From positions 3,304,001 through 3,368,000 of the forward strand of contig JARHVA010000081.1 of assembly GCA_037957365.1 (NCBI GenBank): a stretch of DNA of 64,000 nt. Reading direction: 5' to 3'. Positions 36,413 through 48,753 of this stretch are shown here, in pieces. The position numbers were made by a program, and so were the translations under genes. This stretch comes from Torreya grandis (taxonomy: Eukaryota > Streptophyta > Pinopsida > Cupressales > Taxaceae). Numbering within the stretch: the first letter of the stretch is position 1; the number at the start of each line of letters is the position of its first letter. The notes beneath the pieces were generated by a model. The model worked only from the letters and a program-made list of their open reading frames with translations, made no database searches and was not told where the DNA came from.

Positions 36413-37623
36413 TGTTAGGTTGTGCAGCTAAAAGCTTCACTGATGCAAACAGGGGAGGAGGTTGCAGAGAAGTTGCTGAAGTGTCACAGACACTGACATC
36501 GATCAGGCCAACTGACGTCGATAGGATTAGACAGGGATAGCAACCGACGTCGGTCAAATATCAGTTGGCATTGGTCACCTCCAGGCAGACAGGGACCGAC
36601 GTCGGTCGCCTGTGCGGATTAGAACTGCAAGTTTTACGAGCAGTTAGTTAACGAACCAAGTGTTTGCATGTCAAGAGCCAAATTAGACTAGAAGCTGGGG
36701 ATCTAATTATTGTAATTAGGTGTCTAATTATTGTTTACATGAGATCTATTTAAGAGACTCATAGGCTGTATTGGAAAGTGTGCTAGTTTGAGTTGAGCAA
36801 AGTTAGCTCCTTCTGTGTGTGAGGTGATCAAGGGTGTTCCTCTTAGTTCCACAGTAGTACCAAGTGTGGGTACTGGTTTTGGAGAATCAACAAGATTCTT
36901 CATGTGTGTAGGATCTTGGTCAGCAGGTGTGCATGGCTACTTTTAGAGATCTACATGGGTACGTAAGATCATTGATCTGTAGGTGTATGTGTGTGCATGA
37001 TCTAGGTTTGCAGGTGTGCAGAACCAGATTGATTTGTAGGTGTGCAAGATCAGGGAGGACAACAACACAACAGGGAGCAGGATCAGGAGAGATCTACTTA
37101 GAGTACAGTGTGTACTCAAAAAGAGAGCAAAGAGGAAGGCAAGGCAATTCCTTCCATAAGTGAGATCATTTGGGTTGTAAGTTGTTGCAGTTCAGGGGAG
37201 ATCTACTTGAAGTACGTTTGTGTACTTGGAGTGCGTGGAACACTGGTGTACTGGCAGTAGTGGATACTGACTGGTTGGAGGTGAACACCAACTTTGTGGT
37301 TGAGTTGTGTGTTGGGACTGTAAGAGAGAGAGCTTTGAGGGAAGATTTACTGTTTATGCCCTAGAGGTGTGGGAGCCCTAGAGGTGTGGGAGCCCTAGAG
37401 GTGTGTAAGGAAGAAGAACTGTGGCAATCTTCTTTGTTGTATTTCCTTCTGAAAGATTTTTAATACAATTGTGTATTGTCTCTCATATTCTGTGTTATTT
37501 TTGAATTCTAGTTACTTGCGATTCTGGTTTATTTCCACATGTTAAGTTGCTTGGTAATCAATTGTGTGCTTCCATAATTCCCAACAAAGGTGGTGATAGA
37601 GTTCTTTGGATGGGTATCTAACA
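36413..37623 (+). repeat. Copia element, 5' LTR
   Basis: Nearly identical to 39645-40859 by eye. It contains a GACGTC palindrome array (36495-36610), a TATTTAA TATA-like site at 36747, and a short tandem repeat CCTAGAGGTGTGGGAG near 37360-37400 (three units here, two in the other LTR). Confidence 0.93.
36495..36610. repeat. GACGTC palindrome array (copia 5' LTR)
   Basis: CGACGTCGG-type units occur near 36513, 36544 and 36594, with decayed versions between. The unit ACCGACGTCGGT contains two facing RCCGAC cores, known as the drought/cold-response (DRE/CRT) core, overlapping a GACGTC bZIP-type core. Sequence match only; regulatory function is inferred. Confidence 0.75.
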
Positions 37624-37625
37624 AA

Positions 37626-37640
37626 GTGGTATCAAAGCTA
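37626..37640 (+). other. Copia primer-binding site
   Basis: TGGTATCAAAGC matches the TGGTATCAGAGC site complementary to the 3' end of initiator methionine tRNA, with one change, three bases after the LTR end. Confidence 0.85.
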
Positions 37641-37714
37641 AGGTTGCAGGGAGCAGGTTTTGTGTTTGGTTACAGGTCACTCTCAGGGGTTTTTGATTGA
37701 GTGGGAGTAGAGCA

Positions 37715-39640
37715 ATGGCAGAAGAAAGTAAGCTAAGAATGGAGGAATTGAAAAACATAAATGGTCAATTACGGTCCTACGGAAAGAAAGAGCAGGGAAA
37801 AGAAGATTGTTGGTTGGTAGCAGATCAGCATGAAGGAACTGAAGATGCAGATGTTGTAGGTGTTGTTACACAGGATGCTCTGGGAGGTTTCTTGGATAAA
37901 GTAGAATCTTGCTTTATAGATTTTGTTGCCTCTTTCCATGCAGCCCCAGGTAGAGGAGCTAGTGAGCCTTGCCAAAGAATTGGCAAAGGGGAAGTGAAGC
38001 TAAAATTATAGGTGGCCAACACATGGGTGTTGAAGGAGGTCATGCAGGTCCCAGTCTTGAAGATAAGGCTAATTTCTTTAAAGAAGTTGGGTGATGAGAG
38101 ATGCACAAGAACTCTCACAATGAATACACTTGAATTAGCTAGTGGTAAAAATGCAGGTACCCTTTATCTACTTTCTTATATTACTGATTCTTCTTTTATT
38201 GTAGAGACGTGGCTTTGTAGGCTTGGTCACATGAGCAAGAAGGAGATGCATGTTCTTAAGAGGAAGTTAGATGTGTTTGATAGGCTTAAGAACTGGAAAG
38301 TTTTGGTGTTCTTAGAGGAGATGATGGATAGAGACTAGTGGATGGGGCTGGATACTTCTAAGCAGAGCAGTTTGGATAGGGGTTTGATTCAAAGAAAGCT
38401 CATGGGTAAAAAGTCATCACTCACAGGCGAACATAGGTATAGGCATTGGTCAAAGGGAATCGGCGTCGAATAGATAGGTGCCGATGTCAGTCATGTGTAG
38501 ACCAAAGCCAGCGGTGTCGAGTAAGGTAAGATCGACGTTGGCAATAGGTAAGACTGACGTTGGTCAGAAGGACTGACATTGGCAACAGTCAGGACAAGTG
38601 CATGGAAACTGACGTCGGTCAGATGCAGACTGTGTAGTGACTAAGGTCGGTCACTATAACGGATTTTGGGCAGACAGCAAGATGTCAAGGAGTCTCAAAT
38701 GCCCATATGGAGGACTGAAGTGGTAAGTAAGCCTTAAATTCATTGTTCCTCTTCTTTATACTCATTGCTAACTGTAGAGCAGGAAGGATCTAGGAAACAG
38801 TGGAAGCATGGCAGGAATATGATGCAGAACCAAGCGAGAGATTTGGTAGGGTTGCTAGCCAGAAGAAAGCACTGAGAGACGAATGGATACCTTAGTTAAA
38901 GAATAGAGAAAATGGACACATGAGATGGAAGGCCAAGTCATATGGTCTTGAGGAAGCTGCAGGATAGTGGTACAGGGTTTGACAGGTGGATGACAAAGCA
39001 AGGCTTTAGTCAATGTCAGTGTAACCATTGTGTTTGTCTTACCAGGTGGATGATGAGTCGCGACATTATCTTGTTACTGTATGTGGATGGTATGCTAGCT
39101 AGCAAGTTTGTACATACATGGTTTTGCTGAGCTAAAGGTAAGGTTAGTTCAGTGGCATGTCATGAGGAATTTGGAGCAGCGAAATTCTTTGGCATGAGAG
39201 ACATGGAAGATCACAGGTTGATTTTGTCTCTAGTGGGAGCTGATGTGAATCAGGTGTTAGTGAGGTTCTATACGCAGGATGCAGAACCAGATCATACTAA
39301 GGGCTAGACAGTACAGTGTCCAAAATCACATGAGGTCTGGTATAGACCTAAGTTTTCCCAAGTAGTGGGAGTTGTCAGAGAGTTAGGAGCCAATTCAAGG
39401 AAGTGGGTTCTCAGGTATTTGAGAGGGACCAACAGTAGGGATTCATGTTATGCAGGGTCAGGACTTCACTACATGGGTTTGTAGGTTTGGATGTGGGAGG
39501 GTACTCAGATGATAGGAGGTGCACCACAGGTTGTGTGGTGGTTGGTCTTCAAGATTGATCTTGAAGAGGGATACAAGCCAAAAAATAGATTAGACGGGGT
39601 ACAAGTACAGGTACAGTGTAGCTATTTATCTCCAAGTGGG
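37715..39640 (+). pseudogene. Copia gag-pol remnant
   Basis: The reading frame starts at MAEESKLRMEELKNINGQL (37715) with a short gag-like N-terminus. It then jumps to the end of protease and the GAG-pre-integrase domain: VLKIRLISLKKLGDE, NAGTLYLLSY and WLCRLGHMSKKEM (about 38053-38250). Where the integrase should be there is a GACGTC array instead (38455-38655). A reverse transcriptase fragment follows, MVLRKLQDSGTGFDRWMTKQ (38942), with IILLLYVDGML in place of YVDD, then a FGAAKFFGMRDMEDHR block and a trace of the RNase H region. It is inactive. Confidence 0.85.
38455..38655. repeat. GACGTC palindrome array (copia interior)
   Basis: About nine units in 200 bases: CGGCGTCGA, CCGATGTCAGTC, GCGGTGTCGA, TCGACGTTGG, CTGACGTTGGTC, CTGACATTGG, CTGACGTCGGTC and AAGGTCGGTCAC. 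Many differ from the consensus by C-to-T or G-to-A changes, as expected for decay of methylated CG sites. Confidence 0.75.
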
Positions 39641-39644
39641 AGAT
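39632..39644 (+). other. Copia polypurine tract
   Basis: CAAGTGGGAGAT directly before the 3' LTR, the typical copia plus-strand primer site. Confidence 0.85.
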
Positions 39645-40859
39645 TGTTAGGTTGTGGAGCTAAAAGCTTCACTGATGCAAATAGGGGAGGATGTTGCAGA
39701 GAAGTTGCTGAAGTGTCACAGACACCAGCGTCGTTTAGGCCAACCGACGTCAGTAGGATTAGACAGGGATAGGAATCAATGTCGGTCAGATATCGGCCAG
39801 CATTGGTCACCTCTAGGCAGACAGGGACCGACGTCGGTCGCCTGTGCAGTTTAGAACTGTAAGTTTTATGGGTAGTTAGTTAATGAACCAAGTGTTTACA
39901 TGTTAAGAGCCAAATTTAGACTAGAAGTTGTGGATCTAATTATTGTAATTAGGTGTCTAATTATTGTTTGCATGAGATCTATTTAAGAGACTCATAGGCT
40001 GTATTGTAAAGTGTGCTAGTTTAAATTGAGCAAAGTTAGCTCCTTCTGTGTGTGAGGTGAGCAAGGGTGTTCCTCCTAGTTCCACAGTAGTACCAAGTGT
40101 GGGTAATGGTTTTGGAGAATCAACAAGATTTTTCATGTGTGTAGGATCTTGGTCAGCAGGTGTGCATGGCTACTTTTGGAGATCTACATGGGTAAGTAAG
40201 ATCATTGATCTGCAGGTGTATGTGTGTGCATGATCCAAGTTTGCAGGTGTGCAGAACCAAATTGATTTGTAGGTGTGCAAGATCAGGGAGGACAGCAACA
40301 CAACAGGGAGCAAGATCAGGAGAGATCTACTTGGAGTACAGTGTGTACTCAGAAAGAGAGCAAAGAGGAAGGCAAGGCAGTTCCTTCCATAAGTGAGATC
40401 ATTTGGGTTGTAGGTTGTTGCAGTTCAGGGGAGATCTACTTGAAGTACATTTGTGTACTTGGAGTGCATGGAGCACTTGTGGAGTGCATGGAGCACTTGT
40501 GTACTTGCAGTAGTGGATACTGACTGGTTGGAGGTGAATACCAACTCTGTGTTTGAGTTGTGTGTTGGGACCGTAAGAGAGAGAGCTTTGAGGGAAGATT
40601 TACTGTTTATGCCCTAGAGGTGTGGGAGCCCTAGAGGTGTGTAAGGAAGAAGAACTGTGGCAATATTATTTATTTTATTTCTTTCTGGAAGGGTTTTAAT
40701 ACAATTGTGTATTGTCTCTCATATTCTATGTTATTTCTGAATTCTAGTTACTTGTGATTCTAGTTTATTTCCGCATGTTAAGTTGCTTGGTAATCAATTG
40801 TGTGCTTCCATAATTCCCAACAAAGGCGGTGATAGAGTTCTTTGGTTGGGTATCTAACA
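39645..40859 (+). repeat. Copia element, 3' LTR
   Basis: Pair of 36413-37623 with small differences, including a duplicated 20-base GGAGTGCATGGAGCACTTGT unit near 40461-40500 and one fewer CCTAGAGGTGTGGGAG unit. Its own GACGTC array is at 39722-39843. Confidence 0.93.
39722..39843. repeat. GACGTC palindrome array (copia 3' LTR)
   Basis: Counterpart of 36495-36610. ACCGACGTCGGTCGCC at 39827 is perfect; ACCGACGTCAGT (39740) and AATGTCGGTC (39777) have decayed, giving a record of mutation since insertion. Confidence 0.75.
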
Positions 40860-43420
40860 ATGAATTTCTATAGAATTACACTAAAATGAAAGGAGTGCAT
40901 TTTTCCTTAGGCAAGATACACATAAATTTGGTAGAGGGTGCTCGACTTGTCAAAAAGAGGCCCTATAATATGAATTCCAACTTATGTGTTCGGTTATGGA
41001 AGAGATTGATAGCATGTTGTGAGTAGGAGTCATCATTATTATGGATGATTATGAATGGGTGAGCATCATGGTCATTAATATAAATAAATATGGTTACATT
41101 CATGTTTGTGTGGACTATCAGGTACTCAACATTGCTTGCATAATTGACCCCTTTTCAATGCCCTTCACTGAGGAGATCTTAGGAGTTACTGGGTTGAGAT
41201 CTATACTTTCATTGATAGCTTATCCAGATATCATCAAGTCTATATCATGAAAGAGGATAAACTAAAGACCACCTTTTCAATTGAGTGGGGTTCATTCACT
41301 TACAACATGATGCCCTTAAGGTTGAAGAATGTTCCTGCTATGTTTTCACATATTACAGTTGAGGCTTTCAAGGATTTTATTCATAAATTCCTTCAAGTCT
41401 AACTGGATGATTGGATCATTTATAGTTTAGTGTGTGACCATTGTTCTAATCTTTGTCTTATGCTTGAGCACTACCAAAACCTTCATATATGTTTGAATCT
41501 AAAAAAATGTGTTTTTTGCTACCCCATTTGGCATTTTTTAGGTCATGTTATTTGTTTTGATGGACTCTTAGTGGATCCAACCAAGGTTACAGTTATTCTT
41601 CACCTTCCAACACTGACTACCCAGTGAGAGGTTCATGCCTTCATAGGACACATGGAATACTATAGCAAGTTCATTTGAGGTTATGCTAAGATTGTTGTGT
41701 TACCAGAGGATTTGATGAAACAGAATGGTTAGTTTATCTAGACCAATGCTCACTAGTAGGCATTTTTTTCACTCAAGGACAAACTCATTACTACCCATAT
41801 TCTCCCATTCCTAGACTAGACAAAGCCATTTCATGTGCAATTGATGCTTCAAACATGGTAGTAGGCATTATCCTTGCTCAACCTGATGAGGGCAACTTTG
41901 ACCATCCTATCTATTTTGCTAGCCAGAAGCTTACTCCAGTTGAGTGAAACTATTCAACTATAGAATGTGAAGTCTTGTCCATGGTTTATGTAATTCAAAA
42001 GTTATGTCAATATTTGTTGGTCACCCCATTCATTTTTTTACAAACCATGAAGCATTGAAGTACCTAGTGAATAAGCCAGTATTGCATGGATGCATTTACT
42101 AGTGGAGTGTGTTCTTATAGGAGTTTCAATTTTCAATGATGGTGAAACCTAGTAAGGCTAATTGTAGCCCTGATTATTTATCATGCATTGAATCTAGTGA
42201 ACAAGTGTGCATCAATGGTAGTCATGTACATGCCTGAAGAGTTGGAGGATATCGTAACATTTTTGAATATGGGTTCAACACTAACCCACCTCAGCACTCA
42301 AGAAAAGAAGTAGTTGGTTATTCATGCAGTTCCCTTCCAGCTCATAGGGGTGAAATTTACAAGTTTGGGTGGGATGAAGTGTTCTATCATTGCGTCATGC
42401 AAAATGAGTGCATTGAGGTTCTTCAAGAGGTTCATGAAGGTATCATTGGAAGACATTATGCCAATGATGTTACAATATGAAAAGTTTTTTTAGCTATCTT
42501 ATGGTGGCCTACTATGTTCAAAGATGCTAAATTTTATACATATCAATGTGATATTTACCACCACATGAGTAAGCCAGATATAAGGGATGTTATGCCCCCT
42601 CATCTAATCCTATCATATGAACCCTTTGATAAGTGGGCTATTGATTTTTTTGGCCCTATTAATCTAGTAGGGAGGTGTACTAGAGTGCACTATATCACTG
42701 CCACTATTGATTACCTCACTCACTGGGCTGAAGTAGTGCCAACCCAAGATTGTACCATTTCCACTACTACTAGGTTTATCTAGGAGAATATTATTACATG
42801 ATATGAATATCTATTAAGTTTGACTAGTGATCGAGGAACTCATTTCCTTAATGAGATCATCTACATCCTCTTGGTTGAGTTCATGATCACACACCACAAG
42901 ACTACACTTTACCATCCTTAGGCCATTGGCATAGCAAAAGCATTCAATAAGATCTTGGTAATACATTGACTAAGATTTGTAATATTAGATGAACTGACTA
43001 GGATGATCATGTTTTTGTAGTGTTATGGGTATATCGAACCACATACAAATGATTGAACAAGAGTACACCTTTCAATATTGTGTTTGGTACCAAAGTTTTT
43101 CTTCTAATTGAGTTAATTATCCCCTCTCTCCGTATTGCATGTGTTGGTTGGTTGGATGATGAAGAATCCTTGAAAGCATGCTTGGATGCTTTAATTCAGT
43201 TATATGAAACCTATTTCTAGTGCATTGGAGTTAAGGAGTGGAGAAGAAAAAATAGAAGGCTTGACATGATCATCATTTGAAGAACAAGACGTTTTCTCTA
43301 AGAATGAAGGTTTTGGTTTATGATTCCAAGATTGCATGCCATTCAAGAAAGATTTGCATTCACTAGGAGATTCTATTTATTATTCATAGTATTTTTCCCA
43401 CTGGTGTATACAAATTGAAG
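40860..43420 (+). pseudogene. Element A reverse transcriptase, RNase H and integrase
   Basis: Pol resumes after the copia insertion with MKGVHFSLGKIHINLVEGAR (about 40888) and HVCVDYQVLNIACIIDPF (about 41101). The YxDD position reads stop-LDD (41400-41411). RNase H text includes CAIDASNMVVGIILAQ (about 41838) and FDHPIYFASQKLTPVE. In integrase, ILWWPTM and QCDIYHHMSKP (about 42545) are the zinc-finger end, with the second cysteine changed to tyrosine. The core has FDKWAIDFFGPI (first D, about 42632) and TSDRGTHFLNE (second D, about 42829). The third position reads IAKAFNKIL (about 42929) where relatives have E, so the catalytic glutamate is a lysine. Stops and frame changes are frequent. Confidence 0.88.
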
Positions 43421-44397
43421 TATTTAGATGGCTAGTTCATTTCCAACCATTTCAATGGTATTTAGTTATGCCCCTACTATTTGAAGTAGTGTTTTCCCTT
43501 TTTTAAGTAATAAGGTGTATACCACTTATTTAGTATAGGATTTTGGTTATTTTCAATAAGGTATGGCATTGGTTGTGTGCCTTGATTAATTTTAGGTCAA
43601 CACTTTGTTCTTTATATTTTTATCTATGTGTAATGTCATGGAGGACCATGAACAACTTTTAGTGTAGGGTAAGAAGGATGAAAGAAGTAAACACTATAGA
43701 GTGCAAAGGAAATGGTGAATGGGAATGCACATTGAAAAAAAGGGTGCATAAGTAGAAGTGTATAAGGATAAATAGGTATGAAGGATGTGATGCATAACCA
43801 CTAAGATGAGTCAAGGTAAATAAGTGAGGTTCCTACCCTGGTAATGGAATTTTTTGAAATTATTTATAACTATCGTGCACTTTAGAAAAAGTGTGGGATG
43901 CGATAGATGTATTAAATATGAGAAAATCAATTGTAATGAAAAGTGAGCCAAATATGAATCATGAAAATATTTTTAAAGCATTAATTATATGAAGTGATAG
44001 ATGAGGTAGTGGGGAAGTAAATATAGATTACCCCCTCGAGGCTATAAAATGCTAAACACGTATCATTTACATTTTACTATTGTCAAATTCTAAAAATTAT
44101 AAAGCCAAAAGAACGTTATCAAGCTTCTAGAAGAACATTTTAAGTTGTCAGATGAGTGTAGATTGACTATTTGTGATTAGTTTGAGCAACGTGGAGTGAA
44201 ATGATTATGGTGAATAGGAAGAGTGTTTAAAGAGTGATTGAGGAAGCACAGGTCTAAGGAATTACAGTTTACGGAGGTCAACATCCACCATTAGAGGATG
44301 TTGAAGTAAGAGAGTTGAGTGAGTTAGAGAAGTAACCACATATTCATTTAGGAGGGTCAGATGGTCATGCCACAACCTTTAGTCTCCTCAAAGGGTG
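43421..44397. other. Spacer after integrase, no gene
   Basis: About 1 kb of AT-rich sequence between pol and the 3' coding region of element A; no motif recognised. Confidence 0.45.
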
Positions 44398-47340
44398 ATG
44401 CGACCAAAGAAAAAGGTTGAGTGTAGTGAGTCCTTACCTATGATACATGAGGAAGAGGAATTTGAGAGCATGGGTGTTCAACTAGTTTTGATAAGGGAAG
44501 AGGTACCTGGTAATCTTGACATGCACAAATAAATTTTAACACAACAGGTTGAGGAAATGAAGAAATAGAATCAAGGATGGTATGCCAAGCCAAGAAGAAG
44601 GCTACAGTACCACCTCCACCCCTATTGTTAATTGAGGAATTGTTATATTTAGAATTAGTGTTGCACGATGAGAAGTGGAATTCAAATATGCCCACTTATA
44701 ATATTGTTTCTTATAATCATTTTTAGGTAGGAAACAAGGTAGAGCTATAACATGACTACCAGGTAGAGCACCATAACATCGATAATGAGCGTGCATATGA
44801 CTTAAGTATTTTTAATAAGCTTAATGATGCATGACTCTTTTAGTTGTTTAATCTTTTATATTTTAGGAAGCCTATGGAAGTAATCAAGTTTCTTATTTCA
44901 CAAGTGCATGAGGATTATTTCTATTTTGTTGGGTGTCAGATATGGATCATGTCCTAGAGGGTAAGCAAAGTTACAGGTTTGTAATGCTCAGACATGAATC
45001 TTGCTTCAAACTTGGAGTACTAGGAGGAGATTGAGAAGACTATAATGGCACTTGAGTCTATAAAATAAGGCCATGCAATGCATATAATAATTCTCCAAGA
45101 TCCTACCCTTAGAGTGGTTACATACTTGATAATGACCAAGATTGGAGGTATGAATAAATAGACATAGGTGTATATAGGTGGTATGATGACATGAAGGAAA
45201 CCTTTGGGAATAAGTGGTGCATTCCCAAAGACTTTCCTAGATAAGATCAAAGACCAATCCAAGTTCATGGTTAAACAACACTACTCTCTAGTGTGTATCT
45301 AGATGGTTTCATCAGGTGACTTATTTGGGTGGCTTAAATTGTCATATGCCTTCACCACTAGATATTTCATGAACACCGTAAACAGGATCTATGATGCATG
45401 CCTTGTACACATTGATGCTAAGAAAATTAATGTTGAGACTCATAATCCTTATCAAATGTATATCTACTCAGGGAAAAGGCATACAAGGTGAAGTTAGAGT
45501 CGGGTAACACTGACATTAAGGTCTAACATATTTTGGTTGGTAATTACATTTATTATTTATTTTATATGTTGAAACCATGAAAGAAGACATTAGGGAGTGT
45601 GAATAATAATAAAGAAATAATTCCACCCCTATCGCAGATAGGAAGGTAGAGGAAGCAAAAGAGATAAGGGCATGATGTCAACACCAATGCTCAGCTAGAA
45701 TAAGCTAAGTAGTAAAGGACTACCCCTACACCACCCACAAATATTATGCTATTAGGTCGAGTAGAAAGCTCAGATCCAACAACAAAATATGTTCCTTTGA
45801 AACATGAAACTTCATCACCTAAGGATAGTGACCTAGAACAAAAAATAACAACCCTAGAGGTAACACTAGAAAGAGAGGCTTTTGAAGCAAAACAGGAAGA
45901 ACAAGTCACCACAACATAAAATAAGACATCATTTCTAGCATGACATGAATAAACCACCATTCAGGTAGCATAAGTGGATATTGACAATCCCACTAGTGAA
46001 GAGAGGGATGGTTTAGACATGGCTTTGGGAATAAGTGGTCTTGATATCAAACCCATCCACCATAATATAGACATGGATGTCGAGATACTTAAGTGAGATC
46101 CCTCTAAGGAGAAGGAGCCAATTGATAAATCCATCCAATAGAGGTTGGAAACTACTGATACAACCATGACCTTATATACTCAGTATTAGAAGGGAGTGTC
46201 AAATAAGCATTTGTTTATATGGGAGCATTTTACACCAGAGGATTCGACTGAGCAGACTCAATGATAAATGTCATTTTATAAAAATATATATAATGAAGAA
46301 TGCAATTTTGAGTTGCCATCAAAAATCCTAATTTTAACACTAGGAGAGATAAAACTTCCAGACACACTTTGGGTATATCCCTGGATGTGCACCTTGACAT
46401 AGGCAAGCATGACACTCTTGAAATTTACTCATGAGGTGACCCAATAGAATGCCTTCTGATATGTTGAGACTCCATAAAAATCATTTAGAAATGGTTACTC
46501 TATATCGTAATGACTGTACCATGAGAATAAAACTTGAAGAGGAGTTGACTGAGCTCAAGCATTAATTGGAGATAGAAATAACGACTTGGGTAAAGACCCT
46601 AACCCTCTACAAGACAATTTTGAACCAAGATTCGGCTCTTTTGGATGGGGTATCACTTACTGGAGAGGCAATTGACAAATTGAAAACCTTAGTAAAACTT
46701 TTGCTGAAGGAATGCAAGGACCAGACCGTCCCCCAACATGATCAAACATGGGTAACAAAATAATTTACTGAATCTATGGAGGTCTGCAAGATATTTTTGA
46801 ATAGGGTTGGTGATATGATTCCCATCTTGGATTGGTTTTTTTAAGTTGGCATGATCCAAAAAAAATTTGGAAGCAATGTTTTAGGTATATGAGCTTAAAC
46901 GCCAATAATTGCTTGACAATGCTTTAGTAATAAAAGACCACACTGAGTGCATTAAAGCATTTGAAGATGTCGAGGCTATGGAAAATAAAATAAATGATCA
47001 CCATCAAGAGATTAATGCAAGTCTTGTGGTACTCTAAGGATAAGTTGTAATAGAAGTCACCTCACTTGAAGACATTCATAAGGATGCTTTTATATCCCTT
47101 GAGCATTTGGCCATTCAAGCAGGGGATTATATTGAGCATCCCAAGGAGACAAAGAAACTTAAGGAGGCATTAAAGAAATCATGTCTCAGTTCTAAAGTTC
47201 CTTGAACTATGGGGAGGGCATGAAGAAGTCGATCAAACAATTGGACCCTAATTTTTTGGAGGGTCATGAAAATAATGCATAGTTTGTGATGAACTATTGG
47301 CTTAGTGTGGGGTGATGTTGGGCCCCTAATTTTGAAGATT
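44398..47340 (+). pseudogene. Element A extra 3' coding region, function unknown
   Basis: Protein-like text follows integrase. It starts MRPKKKVECSESLPMIHEEE (44398). An aromatic block GVYRWYDDMKETFGNKWCIP (about 45174) is followed by FPR...DQRPIQVHG, then MVSSGDLFGWLKLSYAFTTR (45303) and NRIYDACLVHIDAKKINVE. Charged helical text at 46566-46763 and about 46900-47200 includes AMENKINDHHQEINASLVVL and LEDIHKDAFISLEHLAIQAG, and looks like a coiled coil. No membrane segment or enzyme motif was seen. In plants, Athila-type elements carry an extra ORF at this place, but I cannot assign homology. Frames shift several times. Confidence 0.5.
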
Positions 47341-47698
47341 GTTTTGGCTAAGTACTTTTTAGTAACAAGCGGTGTAGAAGACCATGGATCGAGAGTCCAT
47401 GGTGCAGAAAAAATAAGTCTTATAGAGTAAAGAGCATGATACACAAAGAACCTAAGAAAGTAGGACTTGAAATTAGCAAAAGACTTGGGCAAAATGTAAA
47501 AAACATAGATGGCTATGGAACGGTTCATAGGAATAATATATAATATTAAGTCAAGCATGAATCCAACACTAACTTGCAGGAATATAGGCACTCGATGATG
47601 AGGATATAGCATTGAGAGAGAATATAGGGGTAAATAGGCTTGGGTCCATAGGAATTTATTATAAATGGCTGCCATGACTCAATTCTGTTGATGATCAT

Positions 47699-48246
47699 TG
47701 ACAAGTCATCTTAATTATATTTACTTCTATAACTAATTCATCGGGGTAAACCAAGTATAAATACCCCCTTGATCTAGAGTGTATTGTTGTTGATGAGTTG
47801 TTTACGAGTTGGTTCTCATTACAACTTTGAAATCATTGTACTCTCTAATATCACTTATGCATATAATGGAAAGAAACCTGTGTTGATGTAATGCTTATGT
47901 CTAGTTGTCTATGGTTATAATAGAGTTGGTATTATCTGTGATCATTTTATGCAAACTTATTTTTATTTTTATATCTAAGTGTTGAACAAGTAAGCTAAGT
48001 TAGATATAGGACTAAGGATGAGTTTAGTACAAAAAACTAGTTTAAGCTCCCTTGTATAGTAAATTAGACAAATACACCCTCACATGACAAAACTAGAAAG
48101 AACTGATCTAAAGCTATGTGCTTCAGGTGAGTGCATGAGAACTTGTTATTATGTGAAATGCCAACGTGTTATCATGTTGGAACTCTTATTCACTTAGGTA
48201 TGAGACTATGAAAATACACGTCAATTTAAAGAAAAAGATCCCAATA
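47699..48246 (+). repeat. Element A, 3' LTR
   Basis: Starts TGACAAGTCATC, ends CCCAATA; the TATA box TATAAATA is at 47756. Matches 31439-31978 throughout. The 358 bases before it hold no gene and no obvious polypurine tract. Confidence 0.87.
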
Positions 48247-48753
48247 AATAGTTTGTATTATTTGTTTTAATAATATCAAGCATAGGTGTCTTTGACATGT
48301 TGATAGGATTTCCTTAGATACACAAGATGCATGTAGTACATAGATAATAAATGCAAGAAATATATACATGATAATAAGGTGATCACAGATTCAAGTACTC
48401 CATATTAATACCCTATTTAGTAGGAGACCATTTCTCCTCCACCCTCACCACCACTGCAGCTAGATGTTACACTTAGTTAGGATCATTATATAGAGCTTAT
48501 TGTTACACCTATTTAGGATCTTTATGTACACTCATTTCATAAGAGATTATTTGACTCTCCTAGACAACCATTCATTCAGTGCCCATCATATCAAAGAATC
48601 ACACAAGACTCAAAAAGGTCAGTATATACCATAACACACACTAAGTTAATATCATGGATAATTCAACATGTTCCTCTATGAACACGGGGACATTATACTA
48701 CTATGCATCATATTCCATGCAATACTATGGTCCATATATATATGCAACATACA
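48247..48753 (+). other. Remnant of level 0 interior
   Basis: Lies between element A and the next LTR-like unit. A weak proline-rich frame (PPPSPPLQLDVT, then HSFHKRLFDSPRQPFIQCPS, about 48436-48590) could be gag C-terminal text, but no protease follows. If correct, level 0 carries no pol. Confidence 0.35.

Larger units (their letters stand above)
36413..40859 (+). mobile_element. Ty1/copia element, internally deleted
   Basis: LTRs 36413-37623 and 39645-40859 (about 1.21 kb) begin TGTTAGGTTG and end CTAACA. Flanks ATGAC (36408-36412) and ATGAA (40860-40864) agree in four of five bases. A primer-binding site TGGTATCAAAGC (methionine initiator tRNA type) follows the 5' LTR and the polypurine tract AAGTGGGAGAT precedes the 3' LTR, both classic for copia. 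Only about 2.0 kb lie between the LTRs, so most of pol is missing. It interrupts pol of element A. Confidence 0.93.
31439..48246 (+). mobile_element. Element A: Ty3/gypsy retrotransposon with copia insertion
   Basis: LTRs of 540 bases (31439-31978) and 548 bases (47699-48246) flank gag, protease, reverse transcriptase, RNase H, integrase and an extra 3' coding region, all on the plus strand. A 4.4-kb copia element interrupts pol just before the reverse transcriptase. Without that insertion the element is about 12.4 kb. No clear target duplication remains (ATTGT on the left, AATAG on the right). It is inserted in gag of the level 0 element. Stops and frameshifts are common throughout, so it is old. 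Confidence 0.87.

Noticed and set aside
36927..37364. ORFs of 64-78 codons in the copia LTR
   Set aside because: Non-coding LTR sequence with counterparts at 40048-40523; no conserved frame.
47127..47675. A 182-codon minus-strand ORF
   Set aside because: It overlaps, on the opposite strand, the helical 3' coding text of element A and shows no family resemblance.
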